NCBI GenBank assembly: GCA_040386295.1
Contig: JAZKFR010000087.1
Coordinates: 1 to 24,570, forward strand
Source: JAZKFR01 sp040386295
GTDB lineage: Bacteria > Pseudomonadota > Gammaproteobacteria > Burkholderiales > Rhodocyclaceae
Reading direction: 5' to 3'
Length of the DNA: 24,570 nucleotides
The notes below the pieces were generated by a model. It did no database searches. It was not told where the DNA came from and was given only the letters and a program-made list of their open reading frames with translations. The translations under genes and the position numbers were made by a program. Every line of letters begins with the position of its first letter. Within the stretch, counting starts at the first letter, position 1. Positions 1 to 6,718 of this stretch are shown piece by piece.

Positions 1-68
1 ATGCAGGTGGTGTCGCATTCTTCCAAGAGATTGGTTCTCTCTAAATCGGTTTGTTCGCTGGCAGTCAA
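1..68 (-). CDS. Possible 5' end of the gene after tssK (perhaps tssL), cut by the window edge
   Basis: An open frame on the minus strand starts at a TTG (68-66) and stays open to the window edge for about 22 codons, with residues LERTNLLEECDTTC. A GGA-rich stretch (about 80-78) lies some 9 bases before the TTG, and an in-frame stop at 83-81 leaves no upstream ATG. In many T6SS loci tssL (dotU) follows tssK, and a polar N-terminus before a Leu-rich first helix would fit TssL. The visible piece is too short to prove this, and another minus-strand frame is also open here. The identification is inference from position only. Confidence 0.25.
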   Translation of the reverse strand, partial: MTASEQTDLERTNLLEECDTTC

Positions 69-132
69 TTTTGTTCGTCCTCAACGCAAACCAGATGCGC
101 AACGTTGGCCACGGCGCGTGCGCTGTGGCGCG

Positions 133-159
133 GTTTATTCCGTTTATTCCGTTTATTCC
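133..159. repeat. Tandem repeat, 9-bp unit x 3
   Basis: Three perfect head-to-tail copies of GTTTATTCC occupy 133-141, 142-150 and 151-159, in the gap after tssK. The unit length is a multiple of three, so a frame crossing it would read a repeated Asn-Lys-Arg tripeptide. No function is assigned. Confidence 0.9.
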
Positions 160-205
160 AAATTCGCATTAGACCCGGTACTGTGCCTCGCCTCGCCTTG
201 CTAGA

Positions 206-223
206 ACAAGCTTTGTGGCTTGT
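206..223. other. Short inverted repeat downstream of tssK
   Basis: ACAAGC at 206-211 and GCTTGT at 218-223 form a 6-bp stem with a 6-base loop, about 40 bases after the tssK stop codon. No T-run follows in the direction of tssK transcription, so this is at most a weak RNA hairpin and not a clear terminator. Confidence 0.35.
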
Positions 224-261
224 CTGCGTGCTTCGTGTCCTGTCTCTGATGCCAATTGGCA

Positions 262-1599
262 TTACTCAATAGCGCGAATCGCCCAAAATTCCATTTGCAA
301 ACCTGGGAAGTCGCCTGCAACGTGCAGAGCAAAACCGGCTGAGCTGGACAGCTGTTTCCATAGTTCGCTATTACGCTCTAGCTCGAAATAGGTGAATCCG
401 GCATGAAACGGCAACTGACGCGGCGCCACAGGTAAGGGGTGCAAGCCGATCCCGGGCAGCTGCAAATTCACCAAGTCGCGAATTTTTTCCACCGTGCCGA
501 TTTTGACTTTAGCCGGGAATCCTGTGCGTAAAGCCTCGGAAGGCATTTGCGCGTTGACCGCCAGAACAAAGGTGGCGTTGCGTAGCAAAGCGGGCTCGGA
601 TAACACGGCGACGCGAATGCCAAATTGCCGTTCTTCGAGGGCAATCGGGATGGCGCGGGCGTCCATGACGACGGATAGAGATTGGCGCAAGGCCTCGATG
701 ACGGGGGCAAAGGTTTCGCGCAAATTGTTGTGTCGATACACCTGATACATCACTGCGCGTTTGTCTGTTTGGTGAAAAGTCGCCATTTCTCCGGCCAGTT
801 GTAATAAGGCTCGATACAACTCTTCGGGGTGCAAACCATTCATGGTTGATAGGTGTGCAAACAAAGGCTGCGCACGGTTAATCAGTTGCAATAGTAGGAA
901 ATCAGCGATCTCTGCCGCGCCACCCGCGCTTGGTTTACAGATGCGTTCTGATAGCGCCGCGCCACGTTGATGCAGCAGGCCAACCAACTCATCGATAAAC
1001 ATACCTAAGCGTGGGGCGACTCGATAATCGAGGCAGGGGGGGCAATACTCTGGGTCAAGAATTAACAGGTTATCAGCGCGGCGTTCGAGCACTTTGGCGA
1101 CGCCTAGGGTCGTGTAAGCGTTTGCTACGTCTGCTTCTGGGGCAAGGCGAACGCGTAGTTTCCCCACCTGCATCAAGGCGCTGTTGTCTTCACCATTGCT
1201 ATCCCAAACCTCGTACTCGCTCTTACGATAGCGCGCGAAACTTTCGCCCGTGTTGTTGTCTTCCACCTCGACAACCCCCGGTCTGCGCGAGGGTAAGGCT
1301 AAGACGACCAACACATTGCGTGCATCTTCGGCAATGTCGAGCGGAAGCGGTAAATCATCGTCAGCGGGCAAAGTTAAAGGCGTACCGTCGGGCAAGATGG
1401 CGCTGCAAGAAACGAGCGCAATTTTGCCCAAGGCCAGTTGGTGTTCGTCAAGCTTTAAGGCAGAAAACCCCCAGTCGTAAGGGCGTAAACCCCGCACTCT
1501 GGATTCCAAACGATTTTGTAAGAAGCGATCATGTTGTTGCAGGTGTTGCGGCTGCAACAACATGCCCTCTGACCAAATTACTTTATTGTTCCAAGACAT
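262..1599 (-). CDS. tssK: T6SS baseplate subunit TssK
   Basis: The 445-residue protein is close to the usual TssK length and aligns by eye over its whole span. It begins with the family-typical N-terminus (MSWNNKVIWSEGMLLQPQHL), where the WSEGM.L.PQH pattern is diagnostic, and has the later Leu-rich helical region. TssK is a trimeric baseplate component of the type VI secretion system that connects the TssF/TssG wedge to the cytoplasmic parts of the TssL/TssM membrane complex. The ATG at 1599 is preceded by a modest purine-rich GGCGGG. The gene lies 137 bases after the FHA gene, and its TAA stop overlaps an ATG (TAATG) opening a doubtful 65-codon ORF. A lipoprotein gene (tssJ), which some clusters carry between fha and tssK, is absent here. 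Confidence 0.95.
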   Translation of the reverse strand: MSWNNKVIWSEGMLLQPQHLQQHDRFLQNRLESRVRGLRPYDWGFSALKLDEHQLALGKIALVSCSAILPDGTPLTLPADDDLPLPLDIAEDARNVLVVLALPSRRPGVVEVEDNNTGESFARYRKSEYEVWDSNGEDNSALMQVGKLRVRLAPEADVANAYTTLGVAKVLERRADNLLILDPEYCPPCLDYRVAPRLGMFIDELVGLLHQRGAALSERICKPSAGGAAEIADFLLLQLINRAQPLFAHLSTMNGLHPEELYRALLQLAGEMATFHQTDKRAVMYQVYRHNNLRETFAPVIEALRQSLSVVMDARAIPIALEERQFGIRVAVLSEPALLRNATFVLAVNAQMPSEALRTGFPAKVKIGTVEKIRDLVNLQLPGIGLHPLPVAPRQLPFHAGFTYFELERNSELWKQLSSSAGFALHVAGDFPGLQMEFWAIRAIE

Positions 1600-1736
1600 T
1601 GATAGCCCGCCGTGTTGGTGTTGGTTTTGCCCGTAATTTCGCTCGTAATGTAAATGTACCTAGATTTTTCATGATTCGGTCTTTGCTCTGCGGGGACGTA
1701 TCGGCAAAGACTTGCTCGCGTCTAAAACTGAGCTGC

Positions 1737-3056
1737 CTAGTCGTTGCCAAAATCATTTTTTTTGTTGCGTAGCCGTGTTACTTGCTCCTCGTAGGCGCGA
1801 GCGAATTGATCGCCGAACAGTCTTTGGAAATCCGTGTCGGCTGCGTTCATGATTTCGGTGTGCAGGCTGACCAGACTGTCCCACATTTTCGCTTTACGTT
1901 TGCTGTGCAAAACATCCATGACGCCAGAGGCGGCTGTTTTTTGGTCAATTTTGGCGGGGTCGAAGCGCTGTAGAACCCCGATCAAGGCTGCGCGCATGCC
2001 GACTACCGTGGCAATTTCGTGCACTTTTAGATCTTCAAAGGCCAGACTAATAGACCTGAGCGGCAACAAATACCCGCTTAATTCGTTGGTCAGCATCTGT
2101 TTCAAGGCGCCCTCGGTGCTGGGGAAGAATTTCAGCGGATTGTTCGCGCTGACCGCCATACGTGTGACATCAACTCGGTTCTCGTGTTTGCTGATGGTTC
2201 TGACGCGTAATACCGCCATCACGCCATCGAGTGCTTCGCGCAGCATGGCGCCAACCGTCTCAGCTAATTCGAGCGGATCGTGCTTGGTCTTGAGTTCGGG
2301 TACGCCCAGCCCCTTCATCAGAGCTGCGCTGAACAGCTCGTACGGATCATGATTTTCTGCGTGCTGATTGTCTGTTTGGGTGGGCGGCGTAAGCACGCCA
2401 GCGTCAGGTTGTAAGTCGGCCAGTAAATCGTAATCACCAGGAATGGCTGGCGTAGTTGGCATAGCGGACGCTGCGGTAGCACCGGAAAAGAGCGAAATTT
2501 GCTCGGGGATGACCGCTAGCGCCTGTAATTCTGGCGAAATGTGGTCGCTCTCAGAGCCGCGAAAATGCGGCGAGAGTAGGTCATTCTCGCGCTGCTCAGG
2601 CAAGCTCAGCCCCAAGGGATCCGCGCTGCTGTAGGGCGAGGAAACGGGAAGAAAATGATCTTTAGCAGCGGCGTGAGAAGCAGCGAGATTGCCTACTCCT
2701 GGATGCGTCGAGGGGGTTTTGCCGTGTTCAGGCGTGATGTCTACTTCGAGTACGTACGCGCCCAGCATAATCTGGTCACCATCGTTTAATTTTGCTGCTT
2801 TGCCGCTGCCTAAAGTGAGTCCGTTAATCTGGCTGGCGTTGCCCCCCAGATCGGTCCAGTAATAGGCGCCTTGGCGGCACTCGATTTGGGCGTGCTTGCG
2901 CGAGATCAGTTTATGCGGATCGTGTAAGACCAAATCGTTGTCCGGCGTGCGCCCGATAAAGCCGCCTGCCACATCGAAACGCTTGCAATTCGTTGTGGGC
3001 AAAGGCGAATCTTGGAAGGAACGGACGTGAATAATGAGGGACATAGGGTGGCTCAT
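1737..3056 (-). CDS. tagH: T6SS-associated FHA-domain protein (TagH/Fha)
   Basis: The 439-residue protein has an N-terminal forkhead-associated domain (about residues 6-105). It shows the phosphothreonine-binding signature: GR at 35-36, SRKH at 52-55 and NG at 79-80. A variable, Pro/Ser-rich linker follows (about 110-235). The C-terminal helical domain (about 240-430) matches the T6SS FHA C-terminal family, including PYELFSAALMKGLG and the LLREALDG-like helix. In other bacteria such proteins take part in post-translational control of T6SS assembly through Ser/Thr kinase and phosphatase partners; no kinase or phosphatase gene is visible here. Two starts are possible, ATG 3056 (residue 1) and ATG 3044 (residue 5, MSLIIHVRSF), and neither has a good ribosome-binding site. 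The upstream one overlaps a TGA as ATGA. Confidence 0.9.
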   Translation of the reverse strand: MSHPMSLIIHVRSFQDSPLPTTNCKRFDVAGGFIGRTPDNDLVLHDPHKLISRKHAQIECRQGAYYWTDLGGNASQINGLTLGSGKAAKLNDGDQIMLGAYVLEVDITPEHGKTPSTHPGVGNLAASHAAAKDHFLPVSSPYSSADPLGLSLPEQRENDLLSPHFRGSESDHISPELQALAVIPEQISLFSGATAASAMPTTPAIPGDYDLLADLQPDAGVLTPPTQTDNQHAENHDPYELFSAALMKGLGVPELKTKHDPLELAETVGAMLREALDGVMAVLRVRTISKHENRVDVTRMAVSANNPLKFFPSTEGALKQMLTNELSGYLLPLRSISLAFEDLKVHEIATVVGMRAALIGVLQRFDPAKIDQKTAASGVMDVLHSKRKAKMWDSLVSLHTEIMNAADTDFQRLFGDQFARAYEEQVTRLRNKKNDFGND

Positions 3057-3151
3057 TGAATTTCGCTTGACGCGCTATTAGCGCGCGCGGGGTATGTGAC
3101 GCAAGCATCCGCTGGCCGGGCGCCTGGGGCTGAGTCTTTGGTTAAGCTCAT

Positions 3152-3187
3152 CGTTGTTAAGTTCGTTGTTAAGTCCGTTGTTAAGTC
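3152..3187. repeat. Tandem repeat, 12-bp unit x 3, upstream of the FHA gene
   Basis: Three head-to-tail copies of CGTTGTTAAGT(T/C) fill 3152-3163, 3164-3175 and 3176-3187; only the last base of the first copy differs. They lie in the 250-base gap between vgrG and the FHA gene, directly beside a 14-bp palindrome. Confidence 0.9.
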
Positions 3188-3188
3188 C

Positions 3189-3202
3189 ATTGATCGATCA
3201 AT
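3189..3202. promoter_or_regulatory. 14-bp perfect palindrome, candidate operator
   Basis: ATTGATCGATCAAT at 3189-3202 is a perfect palindrome one base from the 12-bp tandem repeats, about 135 bases upstream of the FHA gene start. Such a site could bind a dimeric regulator, but no promoter elements were clearly recognised around it. Function is inference. Confidence 0.35.
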
Positions 3203-3306
3203 TCTGCTTTGCTTGTGCCTGCGGTGAAGTGTTATTTCGCTTGTTTGTACGCTTATCTTTGATTTGTTGCTGTTTGAGTCAGTCAATGGCGCGCTGCCTG
3301 CAGCGT

Positions 3307-5253
3307 TTACTTGTCTCCCTTATCCGCCGCCATCGGCGCGTTCGGTGCGCTCAACGATACGCCAGCGCCCTGCCCAGGGCTTCCCCCGCTATTGAGTAAG
3401 ATCGGCGTGCCAGAAACCGTGACGCTACTCGGGCCAATGACGATAAATCCACCGCCTGCCTTGAGCGTGATGCTAGCGCCCGCTTCGATCACGATGTTCA
3501 TGCCCGCCTTGATGTGGATGTCGCTCCCTGAGTCCAGTCCGTATTCTGCGGCTGCTTTCAGCTGCATGTTTTTACCCACTTGCAAAGACAGTGTGCCGCC
3601 AATCTTTTCATTGTGATCGCCGCCTACTTGGCTGTGGCGGTCAGTGTGCACTTGCTCAAACAAACTTTGCTCTACGCTTAAATGGCGGTTATGGCCAACC
3701 GACTCACGTGAATCGTTTTCCACGCGGTTGTCTTGATCTTTGGCGGCATGAATAAACAGTTGCTCTTTACCTTTTTTATCTTCAAAGCGTAGCTCGTTAT
3801 ACCCGCCGCCGCCTTTTGAAGAGTGACTTTTAAGCGTCGAACGCGTCGCGTTTTCTGGCAGGCTGTAAGGCGGCATGGTGTTGGTGTTGTACACGCTTCC
3901 GGTGACCAGGGGTTGATCTGGATCCCCCTCTAAGAAACTTACAATCACCTCTTGCCCAACCCGTGGAATAAAAGCGCTGCCCCAGTGCTTGCCAGCCCAA
4001 CCCTGCGCGACGCGCACCCAGCAAGAACTGCGTTCATCACCTGTGGCGAGGCGATCCCAGTGGAATTGAACCTTAATTCGACCGTATTTATCCGTCCAAA
4101 TTTCTTCACCGGCTTTGCCTACGACCATCGCGGTCTGCGGGCCTTGGACAAGCGGTTTGCGTGCTGAATAAGGAGGACGGTAAGCATGTTCTTTATTCAA
4201 GGCGGAGAAACGACAGCGCAGCGCGGGTAAGGGCTCCGTGTCAGTCGATTCGTAAGTGTTTGCTGCCAGAACGTAGTGCGCTGAAACAATTAGATAGTGT
4301 TTGTTTTGGTCGGTACGCGGATGTCCAGTTAGTGCAAACAAGGCACCGGGGAAAAAATGGCGCGCCTGAGTTGCTGCCTCGACCCGTTCGTATTGAGTGT
4401 GCACAGCTTCGATGCGATTTTGTGCATAAGCATTGCCCCGCCGTGAATCAATGAACTGTCCTGGGTAATCAAATAATTCGTGTTTCGCTTGTGGGTGATG
4501 GCGTGGTAAAGACGATTTGACCAGCAAATCGGCAAAAGGCTTCTGAAAATCAAATGCTTTCAGCGCGTAGGAACCAGACTGAATCTCCCCGCCAAGCAGC
4601 CATTCGTTGATCACGTCTTGTCGAGTTGCCGATTCCCCGTGCTGTGGCATGAAAGGAAGACTTGCGTTGCCCGGGAGATCGTCGTGCGCGGCGTATGAGT
4701 CAGCCAAAACCAAGGTGTGTCGACCCAGCTGGCTCTTGAAGTAGTAATAAATTCCTTCGCGTGCCATTAAGCGACTGACAAACTCAAAGTCGGTTTCACG
4801 GTACTGCACGCAGTACGGCAGAGGCGGATATTCTCCGGTCAAGCACGAGGTGTCGAAGTCCGCTAAGGAATAGCTGTCAAACACAATTTTCAGAATATCA
4901 ACGACATTTTTTTCCTGAAAAATTCGGCAGTCAGCTGAGCGGGTGAGAAACCACAACCAGGGGCGAATCGTCGCTTGATAAGTGGCGTAACGCCCTTGCC
5001 GCCCGGTGAGGGCAAAACGCGTCACAAAACCGTTGAAGTGGCGCTTGCCGCCTTGTGGAAGGTCGATCGACACGGTCAGATTCGTGGCTAATACCGCGTC
5101 AATTTTGAGGTCTGATTTTTCGCTCAAGAGGGAAACTTGGTATTCACTGAGTTCAGATAAAGCCTCCGTTCCACTCATTCCATGAAAGAGGAGAACCTCT
5201 TTACCTAGCGCGCAGCTGACGGCTATTGGGTGGTGTTCCTGTGTCGTTGCCAT
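3307..5253 (-). CDS. vgrG: T6SS spike protein VgrG (TssI)
   Basis: The 648-residue protein has the full VgrG layout. A gp27-like base domain covers about residues 1-370, including the LLSEKSDLKIDAVL region and YRETDFEFVSRLM. A gp5-type OB fold follows, with DKYGRIKVQFHWDR, SSCWVRVAQGWAGKHWG and IPRVGQEVIVSFLEGDPD. The protein then enters a repetitive beta-helix tail (Gly/Val-rich, to about residue 620) and ends in a short Ser/Pro/Ala-rich stretch. There is no added C-terminal effector domain, so this is a structural (canonical) VgrG. The trimer forms the cell-puncturing tip on the Hcp tube. The ATG at 5253 follows an A-rich GAGAAAA. The gene directly follows the PAAR-like gene (36-base gap), consistent with co-expression of the two spike parts. 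Confidence 0.97.
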   Translation of the reverse strand: MATTQEHHPIAVSCALGKEVLLFHGMSGTEALSELSEYQVSLLSEKSDLKIDAVLATNLTVSIDLPQGGKRHFNGFVTRFALTGRQGRYATYQATIRPWLWFLTRSADCRIFQEKNVVDILKIVFDSYSLADFDTSCLTGEYPPLPYCVQYRETDFEFVSRLMAREGIYYYFKSQLGRHTLVLADSYAAHDDLPGNASLPFMPQHGESATRQDVINEWLLGGEIQSGSYALKAFDFQKPFADLLVKSSLPRHHPQAKHELFDYPGQFIDSRRGNAYAQNRIEAVHTQYERVEAATQARHFFPGALFALTGHPRTDQNKHYLIVSAHYVLAANTYESTDTEPLPALRCRFSALNKEHAYRPPYSARKPLVQGPQTAMVVGKAGEEIWTDKYGRIKVQFHWDRLATGDERSSCWVRVAQGWAGKHWGSAFIPRVGQEVIVSFLEGDPDQPLVTGSVYNTNTMPPYSLPENATRSTLKSHSSKGGGGYNELRFEDKKGKEQLFIHAAKDQDNRVENDSRESVGHNRHLSVEQSLFEQVHTDRHSQVGGDHNEKIGGTLSLQVGKNMQLKAAAEYGLDSGSDIHIKAGMNIVIEAGASITLKAGGGFIVIGPSSVTVSGTPILLNSGGSPGQGAGVSLSAPNAPMAADKGDK

Positions 5254-5289
5254 AGTCTATTTTTTCTCGATTGAAAAACAAAAAACAGC

Positions 5290-5679
5290 TTAAGGAATCA
5301 TGGTTTTTTCGGTTGCTGGCTTCTTAATGCTGACCACGCCGCCCCAGTTGCACAGGCATTTTGCAACGTTGTCGAGCGCGGGTGCGCCCCCAATCAGTAC
5401 GCTCAAGGCGCCGGGCACCCAGGGTGTTGCGGTTGCTGGAACACAAGGCATCGGAGTTAGGGTTCCCATGGCAGCAGCGGTCGCCGCAGCGACAGTGGGG
5501 TTCAGCGCAGACTTACACAGACCGAACGGTAGGATATTGACCAGCGGCACGTGATCCAAGATGTTAGCCGCCGGTGGCCCTTCGGCAATGACTTTGTTTT
5601 TCGGCAAAACCACCAGGCTGGACGGGGCTGCGCCGCAGCTACATTCGAGCAAGGCGCTCATTGAGACTTGATTAGGCAT
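5290..5679 (-). CDS. DUF4280 PAAR-like T6SS spike-tip protein
   Basis: The 129-residue protein matches the DUF4280 family, a PAAR-like group found with VgrG proteins. Visible signatures are an N-terminal CSCG (about 14-17), GPPAANI.DHVP in place of the PAAR turn, the Ala-rich VAAATAAAMGTLTPMPC block, WVPGA, and a C-terminal KCLCNWGGV. Small proteins of this type are thought to cap the VgrG trimer and sharpen the spike, with Cys residues possibly holding a metal. It has no N- or C-terminal effector extension. The ATG at 5679 has only a weak purine-rich site (GAGACA). It sits between the unrecognised 287-residue gene and vgrG, in the same orientation. Confidence 0.85.
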   Translation of the reverse strand: MPNQVSMSALLECSCGAAPSSLVVLPKNKVIAEGPPAANILDHVPLVNILPFGLCKSALNPTVAAATAAAMGTLTPMPCVPATATPWVPGALSVLIGGAPALDNVAKCLCNWGGVVSIKKPATEKTMIP

Positions 5680-5738
5680 GGCTTTGTCTCGTTAATCATT
5701 CCACTTACCAACCGATACTTTGTTGATTTATTGACTTC

Positions 5739-5756
5739 ACCTTGCTACAGCAAGGT
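5739..5756. other. Inverted repeat upstream of the PAAR-like gene
   Basis: ACCTTGCT (5739-5746) and AGCAAGGT (5749-5756) form a perfect 8-bp stem separated by two bases. It sits in the 149-base gap between the 287-residue gene and the PAAR-like gene. There is no T-run after it on the minus strand, so it is more likely an RNA processing or stabilising hairpin, or a protein-binding site, than a terminator. Confidence 0.5.
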
Positions 5757-5828
5757 TTGCGGCGCGTTTTTGCGTCTCGGCGCTCATGCGAATTGGGACT
5801 ACGCCGATACCTATTTTTTCACTGCTGC

Positions 5829-6692
5829 TTAGACCAAGGTCAGCTTGTCATTCACCGCTAACCAGCCCGCCGGTTCTCGAATAAACGCTTGTACATTGTG
5901 CTGTCCAGCAAAGCGCGTCATGCCGCGCCGCACAAATAGCTCGTTTAAAATTCGCGTCGCAGGACCACTGGCGTGTTGACTGATTGCCTGCTCTTGGAAC
6001 GCGCGCCAGTGCAAACTGATCGCGGTCATTAGGCAGACGTGCGCGTATTTCAGGCGGATTCCGCGTTGTAATAGATTGGCGCCGAGCGAACTGGCGATGC
6101 CAAAAGCGGCGGCGCCACCGAAGGGAATCGCCGAGATGATCGCCAAACCTAATTGACCGGTGCGCAAACCCGTTTTGATTTGTTTCATCAACAGCAAGAC
6201 ATCGAGCCAGCCGGCGATAGTCTGACTCTGCTGGTGCGACTTGGCTAATGCTTTAAATTTGTTTAGGTGCATTAGTGAGGAGGCTGAGGCGTTCGTGTTT
6301 TGTACGACGCTGGCGACGTCAACAACGGTGCCCAGCGAAGCCAGTTTGCCTACCGCGCCTAGGCCATGGCTTTTCATCTCCGAACGTGTGCGCTGGGTAA
6401 GGTAATGCTTGGTTTCGGGGGATGCGTGCTCCTCGTGTCCGTTCCAGACAAACCAAGGATTAGGGATCAGGATTTTGCTATTTTTATGCGCGCGCAGGCT
6501 CTGCAAGCCCTGCAGCGCGTGGCTGCCTTGCAGCATGCTGCTCAAAGACTTTGCTAAGCCGGCGCTGTCGATTAGACCTTCGCTGAGCGCCGAGGCAAGA
6601 TCGACGACCGCCCACAAAATTTCGCTTTTATCGACGCCGCGTCCGCTTGCTGCGTGTATTTGCTGGCTAATTTGCGTCTCGTATTGATCCAT
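5829..6692 (-). CDS. Unrecognised 287-residue protein within the T6SS locus
   Basis: I do not recognise this family. The gene begins 26 bases after clpV with ATG 6692, preceded by CGGAA at a good distance (7 bases), and is followed by the PAAR-like and vgrG genes on the same strand, so it is probably co-transcribed. No signal peptide is visible at the N-terminus (MDQYETQISQ). Residues 20-65 look helical and amphipathic; residues 75-85 are aromatic and Pro-rich (PNPWFVWNG). Residues about 109-130 are Gly/Ala/Val-rich, and residues 181-208 form one long uncharged Gly/Ala/Ile/Leu segment resembling a membrane-inserting hairpin. The C-terminal part (210-287) is basic and mixed. Possible roles are a T6SS effector carried by the neighbouring spike, an effector adaptor, or an accessory protein; the sequence alone does not decide. 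No adjacent immunity gene is evident. Confidence 0.85.
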   Translation of the reverse strand: MDQYETQISQQIHAASGRGVDKSEILWAVVDLASALSEGLIDSAGLAKSLSSMLQGSHALQGLQSLRAHKNSKILIPNPWFVWNGHEEHASPETKHYLTQRTRSEMKSHGLGAVGKLASLGTVVDVASVVQNTNASASSLMHLNKFKALAKSHQQSQTIAGWLDVLLLMKQIKTGLRTGQLGLAIISAIPFGGAAAFGIASSLGANLLQRGIRLKYAHVCLMTAISLHWRAFQEQAISQHASGPATRILNELFVRRGMTRFAGQHNVQAFIREPAGWLAVNDKLTLV

Positions 6693-6718
6693 GGTCAGTT
6701 CCGTGGGGGGGCCGAAAT

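Noticed and set aside
1011..1772. 253-codon plus-strand ORF opposite tssK
   Set aside because: It is antisense to a clear, full-length tssK, is Arg/Cys-rich in a way typical of a shadow frame, and resembles no protein.
3053..3286. 77-codon minus-strand ORF overlapping the FHA gene start as ATGA
   Set aside because: It opens with TTG, has no ribosome-binding site, and its middle is just the translated 12-bp tandem repeat (DLTTDLTTNLTT). The overlap alone is weak evidence.
5253..5289. Possible VgrG-effector fusion or truncated effector after vgrG
   Set aside because: VgrG ends after its beta-helix with a short Ser/Pro/Ala tail, and the next 250 bases hold no credible gene, so it is a canonical VgrG.
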